Assembly (NCBI GenBank): GCA_030685235.1
Contig: MU839092.1
Span: 1-64,000, forward strand
DNA: 64,000 nt
Origin: Copromyces sp. CBS 386.78
Taxonomy: Eukaryota; Ascomycota; Sordariomycetes; Sordariales; Sordariaceae
Direction: 5' to 3'
Of the stretch, positions 10,732 to 23,185 are shown one piece after another (within the stretch, counting starts at the first letter, position 1; each line of letters opens with the position of its first letter). Below the pieces are notes generated by a model. The model was not told where the DNA came from, made no database searches, and was given only the letters and a program-made list of their open reading frames with translations. The position numbers and the translations under genes are program-made.

Positions 10732-13024
10732 ATGCGTGTCAACGCTCTTCTACCGTTGAGCGGCCTTATTGGCACTGCTCTGGCGGCATGCCCCTTTGCC
10801 GACCCTTCTGCTCTTGGTCGCCGTGCCGAGGGCGGCGAGGTTGACGCCCGTGAGAGGTTGAAGGAGGTCGAGGTCGACGATGCCGGCCAGTACATGACGA
10901 CAGATTTCGGCGGCAATGTTGGGGAACAGTTCAGCTTGAAGGCTGGTAACCGGGGCTCGACATTGCTTGAGGACTTCATCTTCCGCCAGAAGCTCCAGCA
11001 CTTCGATCACGAGCGCGTATGTCTTTCCCTGTCGCAACCAAGTAGCATGAAGAGTCATAGCTAACGTGAACTTGGATACCAGATTCCCGAGAGAGTCGTC
11101 CACGCCCGTGGTGCCGGTGCCCACGGTATCTTCACCAGCTATGGCGACTGGTCCAACATCACCGCCGCCTCCTTCTTGAGCGCCGAGGGCAAGCAAACAC
11201 CAGTCTTCGTCCGCTTCTCTACCGTTGCCGGTTCCAAGGGTTCCGCCGACACTGCCCGTGACGTTCACGGCTTCGCCACAAGATTGTTTGTTTTTCCACA
11301 TATCCAACCTTCCCTCGGCCTCTTGAACAGGGCGCTAACTCGAGTCCAGCTATACCGATGAGGGCAACTTCGATATCGTCGGTAACAACATACCCGTCTT
11401 CTTCATCCAGGATGCCATCCGTTTCCCCGACCTTGTCCACTCCGTCAAGCCTAGCCCCGACAACGAGGTTCCCCAGGCCGCCACCGCCCACGATTCTGCT
11501 TGGGACTTCTTCAGCTCCCAGCCCTCCGCTCTCCACACCCTCTTCTGGGCCATGTCTGGCAACGGCATCCCCCGCAGCTACCGTCACATGGATGGTTTCG
11601 GTGTGCACACCTTCCGGCTGGTGACCGAGGACGGCAAGTCCAAGCTCGTCAAGTGGCACTGGAAGACCAAGCAGGGCAAGGCCGCTCTCGTCTGGGAGGA
11701 GGCTCAGGTCCTCGCCGGCAAGAATGCTGATTTCCACCGTGCGGATCTCTGGGACGCCATCGAGTCCGGCAACGCCCCCTCTTGGGAGCTCGCCGTTCAG
11801 CTCGTCGATGAGGAGAAGGCCCAGGCTTACGGCTTCGACCTCCTTGACCCTACCAAGTTCCTTCCCGAGGAGTTCGCTCCCCTCCAGGTCCTTGGTGAGA
11901 TGACCCTCAACCGCAACCCTACCAACTACTTCGCCGAGACGGAGCAGATCTCCTTCCAGCCCGGCCACATTGTGCGTGGTGTCGACTTCACCGAGGACCC
12001 CCTGCTGCAGGGTCGTCTCTACAGCTACCTCGACACCCAGCTCAACCGCCACAAGGGCCCCAACTTTGAGCAGCTCCCCATCAACCGCCCCGTCTCCGGC
12101 GTCCACAACAACCACCGTGACGGTCAGGGCCAGGCCTGGATCCACAAGAACATCCACCACTACACTCCTTCTTACCTCAACAAGGGCTATCCTGCCCAGG
12201 CTAACCAGACCGTCGGCCGTGGCTTCTTCACCACTCCCGGCCGCACCGCCTCCGGCTACCTGAACCGCGAGCTCAGCGCCACCTTCGACGACTACTACAC
12301 GCAGCCGCGTCTCTTCTTCAACTCGCTCACCCCCGTCGAGCAGCAGTTCGTCATCAACGCGATCCGCTTTGAGGCCAGCCACGTGACCAACGAGCAGGTC
12401 AAGAAGAACGTTCTTGAGCAGCTCAACAAGATCTCCAACGACGTGGCCAAGCGCGTCGCCGTCGCCCTTGGCCTCGAGGCTCCCCAGCCCGACCCCACCT
12501 ACTACCACAACAACGTCACCCGCGGCGTCTCCATCTTCAACGAGACCCTCCCCACCATTGCCACTCTCCGCGTCGGCGTCCTCGCCACCACCAAGGGCGA
12601 CTCCCTCGACAAGGCCAAGGCCCTCAAGGAGCAGCTCGAGAAGGACGGCCTCAAGGTCACCATCGTCGCCGAGTACCTCGCCAGCGGCGTCGACCAGACC
12701 TACAGCGCTGCTGACGCCACCGGCTTCGATGCCGTCGTTGTCGCTGAGGGCGCTGAGCGCGTCTTCAGCGGTAAGGGCGCCATGAACCCGCTCTTCCCTG
12801 CTGGCCGTCCTAGCCAGATTCTCACTGATGGTTACCGTTGGGGTAAGCCCGTTGCTGCTGTCGGCAGCGCGAAGAAGGCGCTCAAGAGCGTTGGTGTTGA
12901 GGAGAAGGAGGCTGGTGTTTATGCCGGTGTTCAGGATGAGGTTGTCAAGGGTGTTGAGGAGGGCCTCAAGGTATTCAAGTTCCTTGAGCGCTTCCCTGTT
13001 GATGGTGATGATGATGAGGAGTAG
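10732..13024 (+). CDS. cat-3: Catalase-3, secreted large-subunit monofunctional catalase
   Basis: Converts H2O2 to water and oxygen with a haem cofactor. Three exons (10732-11016, 11083-11285, 11350-13024) give 720 residues. Both introns have GT...AG ends and GCTAAC branch sites. Residues 1-18 form a signal peptide, followed by a propeptide-like stretch ending near G-R-R at 29-31. The catalytic core has distal His102 (V-V-H-A-R-G-A-G), Asn175 in the G-N-N motif, and proximal haem Tyr389 in R-L-Y-S-Y. The 73-residue His-Asn and 287-residue His-Tyr spacings match E. coli HPII. From about residue 560 a flavodoxin/DJ-1-like domain follows, as in all large-subunit catalases, and the protein ends in an acidic tail. 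Codon use is strongly C-ending, as in highly expressed genes. It resembles N. crassa CAT-3 as I remember it, with scattered substitutions. Confidence 0.97.
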
Positions 13025-14545
13025 ATTTTAATACCACAGGAAAGAGAAAAAGTGAGGAGGAAAGGGTAATGCCTAATGAGCAGATGATGAGGATTTGATG
13101 TCTGCGCTTTGAATATTCAGAAGCGAGCGAGCGATCCATGAGGTTGTTATTGGTCTTTGGATCAAAGGGGATTAAACTTGTTGTATATATCTTTACCTAC
13201 TAGTACTTAATCTGGAAAAAGTACGAGATGCCATCGCGCTTTGACTGCTCTTTTACTGGAGAGCTTGATGAGAATGCGTGAGTTGAAAGATGGAAGAGTT
13301 CGCAATGGCAACAATGCACGACATGGTGCATGGCAGGAACTCTGTGTCACGTGGGTGGCTTTCCACGGGGGGTTCCGACCTTTCCACATCGAGCCATTGG
13401 GTTTGGCATGTTGGGATGGTTGTTGTCGAAGTCTGGTGATGTTCAGATCATGGTGTCGTGGTGTTGAGTGTGCTCTCATCTCGCCGGTGGCCCATATGGT
13501 GGTATTCGCAAACAGCAGTAGTGTGTGGATAGCGTCAGCTGAAGATCGCCGGTTACACAAACGGAAAAGAGAGGTCGATATGTGTGTCACTGCATTCTCG
13601 TAATACCCGCCTCATCAATCTCGATATCGTGTTTGGTGTTTGAGGGGAGTGAGGAACTTGGGCCCGGGGAGAAAGAAGTCAAGTTGATAACAGCCATGCA
13701 CTCCCGGCACATTGCCTTGTGTTAGTGTTGCTGCCGCCGGCACCACCACAGACGCCGTGGGGGCACCGCTTCGGGGCCCACCTGTGCTGGACTTGCGGAG
13801 TCCTCTGCACCTCTCCCGCTGCAACCGCGCCTATGGCTGATGACGTTTAGCAGACCCCTATCGCAGCAGATAAGGCTTACTTACAGACAACGCTACATAC
13901 CGTAGAATCTCGCGAAACTGGCAAACCGCCTTCTCTCTTTCGGTGCAGGGCATATGGCAGAAATCTGCCAGGAAGAAGCCAAGTCAGCCAGCATACACCA
14001 GCAAATGTATCTGCCCAGTTAGTGAAAACCGAAGGACGTTGCCCTCGGCGTTAACTTGCACACATTCGAAGGCACAGTGACCGACCTGATCCTGCCAGCT
14101 ACCTGCACATATATGCCCAGATGCAGGCGCTCAAAGAGGGAAGGCGGTTTGCCAGTTTCGCGAGATTCTACGGTAGGTAGGCAGGCACTGCGACCTGCGG
14201 ACCTTCGGGACCTGCGACAACGGGCAAGTAAACCATCAAGGTGCAGCTGACACACACCTTCCAACCAACGCCTACCACCCATCCCGACGTGTGCGCGCGC
14301 GCGCTATCATCCCGTGTCGCCGGCGCATGACGATCTGATCCATATCCCCGCGATTCTCCACCATCAAATCGTCGATCAAACACACCCAACGGCGAGCGGA
14401 AACAGGCAGCCGACACCGGAAAGTGGGTTGGATCGCGGAGGACGGTCAAGGCGATCCCCAGGTTCGTGGTGAACGCCAGTTGCCCTCTTTTTAAGGGTGG
14501 CCCTTGGACATTTCAAATACAGCATAAGGACGTTGACAGAATTGG
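13025..14545. other. Intergenic region between cat-3 and the nucleoside transporter
   Basis: No coding potential that I would defend. It contains the cat-3 3' UTR, a 43-nt-arm inverted repeat (13898-13940 / 14133-14175, listed separately) and an alternating CG run, GTGCGCGCGCGCGC, near 14290-14303. Confidence 0.6.
13893..14180. repeat. Long inverted repeat (43-nt arms, about 190-nt loop)
   Basis: Arm 13898-13940 and arm 14133-14175 are inverted complements with a single mismatch; both contain CTCGCGAAACTGGC or its complement. Complementarity weakens outward (CTAC) and inward (GGGCATAT), suggesting an older, longer palindrome. It could be a MITE with terminal inverted repeats, or could yield a hairpin transcript. 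No transposase is present. Confidence 0.7.
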
Positions 14546-16218
14546 ATGTCGGCCGATCAACCAAGCATTAGCCTTCGTCCCATACCGACAAGCTCAAACG
14601 ACGATACCGGCCATCTCGAAGGGTCGACGACAACAGCCACCCGTGATAACAGACCGCCATCTATCATGGACCGAATAAAGAACTTCCTGACGCCTGTGAA
14701 GGCAACAGACGAAGAGTATGAGCCATTGACGGACGACTCGTCAACACTCGGCGAGGGGGAAGGAGAGACATACGAAGACCAGGCGCCCTTCTCATGGATA
14801 GAATACTCCATCTTCGCCCTGATCGGCGTCGCTATGCTCTGGGCATGGTATGTCGTTGATGCCCTCTCCACAGGCCTTCTTGAACAATGTTGCTAACCAC
14901 CCATTGTCACCACAGGAACATGTTCCTCGCCGCCGCCCCCTACTTCCAAACCCGTTTCGCATCCAACGAATGGATCCTGGCCAACTCCCAATCCGCCATC
15001 CTCTCCGTCTCGACAACCGCCAACCTGCTGGCTCTGCTCGTCTTGATGAACATCCAATCCTCAGCCAACTACCCGTTGCGCATCAAGGCCTCCCTCCTCG
15101 TCACCATCGCCGTCTTCGGTCTCTTGACCATCTCGACCGTCGCCTTCCGCCATGTCTCGGCGACCACCTACCTCGTCTTCCTGCTGCTCATGGTCGGCGC
15201 CTCCGCCTGGGCCGCCGGCATGATGCAAAACGGCGCCTTCGCCTTCGCCGCCAGCTTCGGTCGACCCGAGTACACCCAAGCCATTATGGCCGGCCAGGGA
15301 GTGGCTGGGATTCTACCTCCTCTAGCACAAATGGTCTCCTACCTCGCGGTCCCTCCTCAGTCCGAGCCCGGTTTTAACTCCACCATGGCCACCACCACCA
15401 CCACCACCACCACCACCACCACCACCACCACCACAACAACCCTCAGTGAAACCCCAGAAGCAGCCCCCAGCACCTCAGCATTCATCTACTTCCTCACTGC
15501 CGTGCTCATATCCCTCCTCACCCTCCTCGCCTTCTACCCCCTCGTCACGCGCCACAACACGCTCATCGAATCCCGCCTCATGGCCGACGAAGACACCCAC
15601 CAACAACTCCTTTCGCAATCCATCACCTCCCTGGAAGAAGCCGAGCGGGCTCGCCGGCACTACGTCGGCCCTACCCAACTTTTCCGCAAACTCAACTGGA
15701 TTGCCGCTTCCGTGTTCTTGTGCTTCGTGGTAGCCATGTTCTTCCCCGTTTTCACGGCCAAGATCCTTTCGGTGCACGACCCCGACTCCTACACCTCTCC
15801 TTCCGGAGGTAGTACGTCCATCTTCGCCCCCGGAGCGTTTATTCCTTTAGGTTTCTTCTTCTGGAACCTTGGCGACTTGTTGGGGCGGGTATCACCCATG
15901 TTCCTCCCCTTTTCTCTCCGGGGCCGGCCCGTTGCACTTTTCGCGGTGGCGGTAGCGAGGCTGGTGTTCTTGCCCATGTACTTGCTCTGTAATATCAGGG
16001 GATTGGGAGCGGTGGTGGATAGTGATCTGTTTTACTTGCTGGTGGTGCAGTTACCCTTCGGCTTGACGAACGGGTGGCTGGGTGCCAGCAGCATGATGGC
16101 TGCGGGAGAGTGGGTTGATGAGGGCGAAAGGGAGGCCGCCGGCGGTTTTATGAGCATGTGTCTTGTGGGTGGGTTGTCGGTGGGGAGTTTGGCTAGTTTC
16201 AGTGTTGCTGGCATCTAA
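14546..16218 (+). CDS. Equilibrative nucleoside transporter (ENT/SLC29, Fun26-like)
   Basis: A multi-pass membrane carrier for nucleosides; the yeast relative Fun26 acts in the vacuolar membrane. Exons 14546-14847 and 14916-16218 join to 534 residues. The intron (GTATGT, GCTAAC, CACAG) rebuilds W-A-W-N-M-F in the first helix, where ENT proteins have their N-x-F-x-x-A-x-x-Y-F-x-x-R-F signature; here it reads N-M-F-L-A-A-A-P-Y-F-Q-T-R-F. About ten hydrophobic segments follow, with the family's long cytosolic loop around residues 320-370. Residues about 257-273 are 17 consecutive Thr encoded by a pure ACC tract. The acidic N-terminus (E/D-rich, residues 40-75) is typical of fungal members. A second in-frame ATG at 14666 is a possible start. 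Confidence 0.88.
15391..15441 (+). repeat. ACC trinucleotide repeat encoding poly-threonine
   Basis: Fourteen uninterrupted ACC codons, then ACA ACA ACC, lie within the transporter coding sequence in a hydrophilic loop between membrane segments. Repeats of this kind usually vary in length between strains, in whole codons. Confidence 0.95.
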
Positions 16219-17287
16219 TTCTCTTGCTCATCTTGTTGTGTTTTCCTTTTGCTTTATGAAGAGGGAGATTTTGGATATAGATGGGGCGGACGGATGTACT
16301 GCATGCCATGTATGCATATGGCGGTTGCGATATAGGATGCTTAGAGGCGTTTGGGTATCGGATGTGTTAGCGAAGATCTTGTTAGAGAGATCAGACCTCA
16401 CCCAGACTGGTGAGCTTGTTAGCTTTTGTTTGAAGATATACCCAACGACACCTTGAAATAGAATGTCAGTAATTTTTCCACTACGCTATACAACTGGCAT
16501 CGATTCATCCTACCATGGTGAACAAAGGATAATGAACATCCAGACAACGAGTCAACCAGCTCGGCATAAGCGTCGCAACAAGTATCATGTATGTAGTTAA
16601 GAGCATGAATCATAATGGCACGGCGCAAGTTGATATGGATATTCCATAGTAGTAAAACGGAGTGAGGAGTGGCATTAACAACCCTGGGGTATTGTAAACC
16701 TATCCTTCCCGTACCATCATCCATCTTCCTCCACCCCTTCTCTTCTTCATCTGTTCATCCGTCCGTTTGCCTGGTGTGGCGGTCCCTCTCCCTCATGGCG
16801 TATCTCAACAAGAACCAGAAAACTTTTTCTTCCCCTTTTCCTTCTCTTCATTCAGTCCATCATCTCTTCTTCTCTCTTTCTTCCCTCTCTCTTTAGAAGT
16901 ACAAGTATGTACTGCTCTCTCCAGGAAAACAGAAAAGAGATAAACCTAACCAACCCCCTTTTTCTATGTGTGTTGTGTTCGTTCTTCTTGTAAGGCATAC
17001 CACGAACCCGCAAACCAATGATATCAATCCGTGTAAAAAAGAGAGCCAAATGTGCCACCGACAAGAAAAGCGGTGAGAAGCAAAGAGTGATCAACCACGG
17101 GGTTCCAGTTCGTGACCCCACCCCTCCGAAACGCCATTTTGGAAAATCATACAAAAGAAAGAGTAAAACCCGCTTGCTTGATGATAAACAAGAAAGGAGG
17201 AGCGGAAAAAGTTGTACAGCAAAATGTGATCGACACACATAGAAGAGCGTGACACGCCCGCAACATGACAGTCCCCAGGCTCATCAT
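16219..17287. other. Intergenic region between convergent transporter and mdm34
   Basis: It holds the 3' UTRs of two convergent genes. The part from 16700 to 16900 is pyrimidine-rich on the plus strand. No coding sequence is supported. Confidence 0.6.
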
Positions 17288-19633
17288 CTATCTCGGTTCA
17301 TAAGCCGGTGGGGGAATATCATGCTGGTGGCTATCCTCCCAGAAAGCGGGATTGCGGTTCTTCTCGTCGTACACACGGCGAGCAATCTCACCCGCGATCT
17401 TGGTAATCCAAGCTTGCTCAAGAATCACCGAGGACATGTCTGGTTGTGGACCAGCACGGCCCCACTGCTGCTGCTGCTGCTGCTGGAACTGCTGCTGCTG
17501 GGCCTTGGTATCTGCGTAAATTGGCGCAGTGGTTTCGGCTTTTTCGGACACTCTGCTGGAATACAACGGCGGCATCTCCTGCGCCGACGTTTGCGGAGCT
17601 GGGCTGCTAGGGAACATGGAAGGCTGGCGAGTATACACATGTTCCTGGGGAGAGGCAACCCGTAAGGGCTGGGCAGTCACGGGCACACTTGGGACAGCAG
17701 CACGAGAACCAGACGATTCGGAAGCCCTTGGAGATGCGGTGGCGTCTGTGGCAGGCCTGAACCTCACCTTGCTCTGGGATGCAGCCAGATCATCTCCTGG
17801 TGCCTCCCGTATTGTTGTGGGAATGACAGGTTCAGACATGGGTGCGCGGGTAGAAGCTGCCTCGGAGCTGCTATCGCCAGCTTGACTGCTGGTGCTACCA
17901 ACCTCGCTGACAGGCTCGCTCGCCGCCGTCTTGCTACGGAGGTTGACGACCCGCATCTTCTTCTTGCGGCCCGCCTTGGAATGTCTGCCAGAGCCCAGAG
18001 ACAAGCCCGTCGTGGCGGAACCCATACTCACCAGGGTCGGCCTGGAAGGAGCGTGACCACTAGCCTGACTGATGTTGTCTGAGAAAGTGTAAGTATGAAC
18101 ACTTCCCTGGTACGAAGACGTCCGGTGGAGGTTCGTTGTGGATGCCGAAGGAGTAGCTGTGGGATCAGCCTTGTCAGACTGCCCAGCCCAAGCCCTGAAC
18201 ACCACTTCGAGAATGTTCGGTGTTATTAGAGATGAGGTACGGTGAGCATTGGCGAGGGCATCCATCTTTTCGAGGTTCTTTTGTGAAAACAACGATTGTG
18301 TTTCGGGACCACCGTCAAGAGACAGTGACGAAATCTCGACAGGATCCAAACGATGGCCATGCGCATCCACAGCGTCAAGTGGTGGTGTCGCCAACGGGTT
18401 TATCGCCGCGTCACTCTCCTCCTTGGCTTCATCCTCCTCCTTTTGGACCTGATCCGGGCACCAAAGTTGAAGCGAGAGGCGATGGATGATTGCTGGAAGT
18501 TCGTCCATGATCAGGTCTCGTAGCTTCGCCTCAATGGTTTTTTGTAGGTAGTCCCTGACGAACTGAATGGAGTCAAAGGTCGAAGAAACCTTCAGGGATT
18601 CGAGGGGGTCATTTCGGAAGACTATTGTGAGACCCTTTTGCTTGGAGAAGACAAGGATGATGAAGGCCGATAGCTTGATTTCGGACAGGGTGATCTGAAG
18701 CGGTATTGTAAGCGATGACGATGCCGTCAGGGGTTCTGGTGACGTGAAGCCGGGTTTGGCGGATATGTAGGTGTTTAGCGGGTTCGCCTATCAGTTGGGT
18801 CATTAGCATCACTCTTGTTAACCCTGGACAGTCTTGGTGTAGCGCGAAGATATGTGCAGCACCTGGACCGCTCGACGAGAAACCCCTGCTAGGCGATTTT
18901 GGGTAATTTGAGGCAAGACGCCAAGGATACCGAGCAAAAATTCCAGCTTTCGGGATTTCTCGCGAGCGACCAAGCCGGCTGAAACACGGACGAGACTGAA
19001 GTCCTGTTGCCTTGTGTTTATGATCTACACATGAAGTGTATCACCAGTCTTGAGAAGCTTGCCAGAGCTCTGAGCACTTTGCCAGACTCACCCGCTCCCT
19101 TGATCCGAACAATCGTCATGATCCCCGTCATCTCCAAGAAACCCCATGTCCCTTGTCTGGAAGCACTAGCCACAGTGGAGCCATGTTGTCGGGAGTCGGG
19201 TGCTGGCAAAAGTTCGTAGCGCTCGTCCAATGGTTCCTCGGATATCCATGTGCCGCAGTGCGCACTGCGCAGTAGCTTTCTCGACGAATGGTGGGGGAAA
19301 AAGGTAAAAGCAAAGCTCCGATATGGTGGAGGGAGCATATGACAAGAAATCCTGGAAAAGCCGTACCTGCACTCGGGTTGCCAACGTCAAGAAGGCGTCG
19401 CCGGAATAGCACATTTTGAAAATGCCGCGGAACCTGTCCTCTGCCAAATCTCCTATTTCCAAAATCTCCAGGTCGGGCGGCACGGAGCCAAGGTTGAATT
19501 CGGTCACGAAGATGTCATCGACGATGATCGGAGGCTTGGGCGACTTGTTCAGGGCCGTCGTGAGGAGGTCGCGTGCTCGTTCGTAGAAGCCAGCGTCGGC
19601 CGTCAGCGGCGACCAGTTGAAGTTGAAGGCCAT
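17288..19633 (-). CDS. mdm34: Mdm34, mitochondrial outer-membrane subunit of the ERMES ER-mitochondria tether
   Basis: Mdm34 works with Mmm1, Mdm10 and Mdm12 to tether ER to mitochondria and exchange phospholipids. The first exon (19633-19367) encodes [10 protein letters not shown], the hallmark Mdm34 N-terminus. The second (18787-17288) resumes with A-N-P-L-N-T-Y and [11 protein letters not shown], completing the lipid-binding SMP domain (about residues 1-200). The rest is a low-complexity Ser/Pro-rich region with a basic patch (R-K-K-K-M-R-V) and a Gln-rich tract, then a conserved C-terminal helix and a P-P-P-A-Y motif. Total 588 residues. The single intron is 579 nt, long for this genome, with a GTACGG donor and a TGCTAATGAC branch site. 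Transcribed away from ipk1. Confidence 0.93.
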
Positions 19634-21894
19634 GTTGAGTTGGCTTTGTCTTTAACCAGACATGGCAATCAGAAGATGGATGTTGAAGATGGTCGGTTCC
19701 GTCGGTGCGGAGGGGACGGGTCGAATATTGCTGGCCAAACTGCCAGCAATGACGGAACTCGGAATGCGACCCGGGATGCACGATGCGTTCGATGATGCGC
19801 TCGGAATCGGTTGCGCAGTGGTGACAATATTCGACTCCGATCGGAGGTTGTTGCGGAAAAAGAGACTTGGGAGTCAGAGGTTGTCCAATTTGGTGTAGAA
19901 TTGCTCGTGGTAGAATTGGTAGCGGGTGTTGTAGGTATGTTCAGGTGCTGAGGTGGGCACGAGTTGGAGATTACAATGGAGTCCGGATAGTGTGGACGGG
20001 ATGACCATGACGCTATTTTGTGGGCGGGCCTTTTCTGAAATTTTTTGCGCGTGTCGCTCCTTCGTTCACTGCAGAGACTGATTGGTGCAGTCAGAAAGCA
20101 TGCAAGTGTGACTGTGTGAGGGTGTAGGTGGGACGGCAGGTGGTACGTGGGACGCTGTGTGGCTTCGGGGTAGCAGTGCGGGTGGCACCGGACCTTCTGA
20201 CGCTGTCACTGATGTTCACTTGGCAGTCCTTCAGTGGGCTGACATTGGGGTCGATTGGCTGGAGCGGTCGATTTACAAGGGGCGCTTGATAAGGTATGCT
20301 CAACTGAAACTCCTGCTCATCCATCGAACCGCGTGGAAGGTGTTTTGTCGTTCAATCAAGACTGGTTGAGTAATAGCATTTTTTATCAATTGTTTACAGT
20401 GCATAAGACATGGAAGCGGTCAGGAAGAATGACGGGAAGGCACAGGAAGGGGTATTAATGGAAGACACGACCCTAAGTCCACGGTACGCATTGAAACACG
20501 CCCAATGCAGGGACGGTAGCTGCAACCGCACGATACCTTAGCAGTGTCTCGATCTGCTCAAAGAAGATGCGGATTGCTGTGCGGACGGGATGCTCTGCGG
20601 AAGGCAGGTGCTCGATACCAGGATGGGATGGATGCAGTGGCAGCAGTGGTGCGCTCTTGCCCTGCTGTCGTGAAGCAGCTGGAAACATCCATGGATACCT
20701 TAGAAACACGCAAGGGCACTTTCGGCCTCGCCAATGACGACACAGAGCCTCCCACCAAGACATCCAAGACAGCTCAGGAGAATGAGGGGAAATGATCCAA
20801 TGCAGATTTTCAGTCAAGGCATACCGCATTGGCACATTGATCCAACCAAAACCATCTCCTCGATGACCGATCCCTTCCTCACTGATGAACCAATGTCTCG
20901 GCCGTCATTGGAACGGATTGAACGGTTAGGGCTCTTCAGACTTCAAGTGGACCTGATAGACGTCGGGGAATGCGGAGGAGGGGGCAAGGTAAGCCTCACA
21001 AGTCAGGGAGAGCCCGGAGGCCCCCTTCGACTTGGACCCCCAGACCCCGTGGAGAGAAGACACAACCACTCCGGTGATATCCGTGAGGGGTAACTCATCG
21101 TGTGCTTTGCGAGAAAACCAGCCACACTTCTTGGAGACTTCTTTGGCTTTGGGTATGCATGAATCTTGTCCGTTACGTATCCGTTGTTATCGGATCCGTC
21201 GGCAGGACCATCACGTTCGGGAAGCTTCGGTTTCTGGGGTATTGTTTCGAGATGGAGACCGGGGTCCTCAAGATGAACCGGTGTTCCGGTGTCGGTGGGA
21301 CGCCGTAATCTTCCGGGGTACGGGGTCAAGGGTTCCGTCTCCAAAGTCCAAACACCTACCCTGTGCTTGTACGCCACATCACATCGGCTTTGTATCGAGC
21401 CGAATGTCCAATTCTCAGTTCAGCTGTGGTTGAGGTATGATGCATGGAATATCTCTCCTTTCATATCCGTCTCTTGAATCCAAAAGCTTTTGTAGCTATG
21501 GGCCATAGAACCAGGCCAGGGACTTCGTCACAACCAAGCCAGAGTTGATGGTCTTTTGACGTATAACATCATGATATCAGACGAACTCCCTTGTTGTTTC
21601 ATGATCTTCGGCGGCAAGCATACCTAACTCAAACTTCACTCCACAGATCTTGGAACCCTCAGGGTCGCCCTTTCGTAAATATCATCATTGCCAAGGCGTC
21701 ACTTGCTGCGTAGAGGTAGCTGTTTGTGTAGGTTTGGTTACTCGTTGCCGCTAGCCCAAATGATTCCTACCTGAGCTGAAACCTCTCCTCTTCAACGTCA
21801 TATCGTCAATCACATCAACACACCAGCAGAAACATTAAGCCAGCCAAGACTCATTGTTCACTTGCAGATAACATACACTACAGTAAACACGATC
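19634..21894. other. Shared upstream region of mdm34 and ipk1
   Basis: A 2.3-kb interval between divergent genes. Open frames here are short, overlap on both strands and show no domain. I see no RNA gene or repeat family. Promoters for both genes must lie inside it. Confidence 0.55.
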
Positions 21895-23185
21895 ATGTCA
21901 CCAAAACTAGTAGCAGACCTAACTTACTTGAAAGGCGCCGATTGCCAGTTCAGGTTCATCGGCGAAGGCGCCGCCAACATAGTCTTTGAGTTTATCTTTC
22001 CTGGGAAAGACATCACCACCATTCAAGATGATGGTGATAGCAAGATTTTGAAAATCTTACAAGGCAACTAATTTCCACCCCGTCTTTCTACTTGAGACAC
22101 CAATACTAACATCATCTACAGGAAAACTCTTACGAGTACCAAAGGCCAACACCAAAGCCTTCCCCCACCCCGAAATTCTTCAGTACTGGGAGTCATCCAT
22201 CAGCCCACTTTTCGACAACCCCCAGGAAGACCTAGCCCAGCAGTACCTTGTCCGTCTAGACAACTCCATCGTCTCAGAGCTCAACGCGGTTCTAGAAGAT
22301 GAAGACGCCCAGCGTAGGGCGGATTTCCAGGGCACCAAGGTGGCCGAGGCGGAGTATGGCATGTTGGTTGAGGATATGAGGAAGAGTTCGTTCCCCTTCG
22401 CCCCTTCCGCTTTGCTCCCCTCCTCCTCCGTGTAGATACTAACGAGGAAAACAGAATCACCAACAGACCTCCTCCTAGAATTCAAACCCAAATGGCTCAC
22501 CCCCTCCCCCACCGCCCCCTCCACCGCCACGCGCTGCCGTAACTGCGCCCGCGAAGCGTATCGCATTCACAAATCTCTTCGCTCCGCTTCTTCCCAGTCG
22601 CCCTCATCCGACCAAGACGCTGCTGCGCTCCTCAGCAACCCACCATTTTGCCCCCTCGAGTGCCTAGCCGCTCAATCCTCGCCCTCTTCTCTAGCTCGCG
22701 TCATTGAGTCTATGAACCTCTCCGCTACTTCCGCTTCTTTGGACACCGAGCCAGCGACGAGGGAGAATCCCACGGGCGCCCAACCTGCGGTCTCTCTTGA
22801 TGGCGAAGGGATGGAGGAGGTAGACGAGCGCTACCGCGTCGCGCTTGTTCACTGGCTGCAAACCAACTCTTTGCTGCCCAAGCTGCGGGACGCACAAGAG
22901 AGGTTGGACCCGGCGCCGGAGGGGACGACGGATAAGGAGGAGTTGGCGTTAGCCATGACGTTGAGGGATTGTACTTGTTTTGTGAGGATATCGGAGGACA
23001 CACAGGGAGGGGTGAAAGTGGAAGCCAAGCTGGCGGATCTGGATAAGAAGAATTGGGAGGCTAAGCTGGAATACTGGAAGGAATTGGAGGAGGAGTTGAA
23101 GGAGGGCGGATATTATGAGGGGGTGGAGGTGCCGAGGGTTGGGACGAGGTGTTTGTGGGAGGTTGAGGGGGAGGAGGCGAGCTGA
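21895..23185 (+). CDS. ipk1: Inositol-pentakisphosphate 2-kinase
   Basis: Phosphorylates the 2-position of inositol pentakisphosphate to make phytate (IP6), a nuclear cofactor in mRNA export. Three exons (21895-22063, 22122-22385, 22455-23185) give 387 residues. The nucleotide-binding start reads G-E-G-A-A-N-I-V-F, then G-K-L-L-R-V-P-K. The family signature L-L-E-F-K-P-K-W-L with the following R-C-R-N-C-A-R is in exon 3, and the C-terminal L-R-D-C-T-C-F-V-R-I carries the metal-binding Asp. Intron 2 is GTTCGT...CAG with an ACTAAC branch. Intron 1 has no ordinary donor after residue I-L-Q; the join used here needs a GC donor. A GT at 22031 would also keep frame. An in-frame ATG at 21862 could extend the start by 11 residues. 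Confidence 0.88.

Noticed and set aside
11219..12508. 429-codon open frame antisense to cat-3
   Set aside because: It is a by-product of the C-ending codon bias of cat-3; composition is Val/Gly/Leu/Glu-rich and no domain is present.
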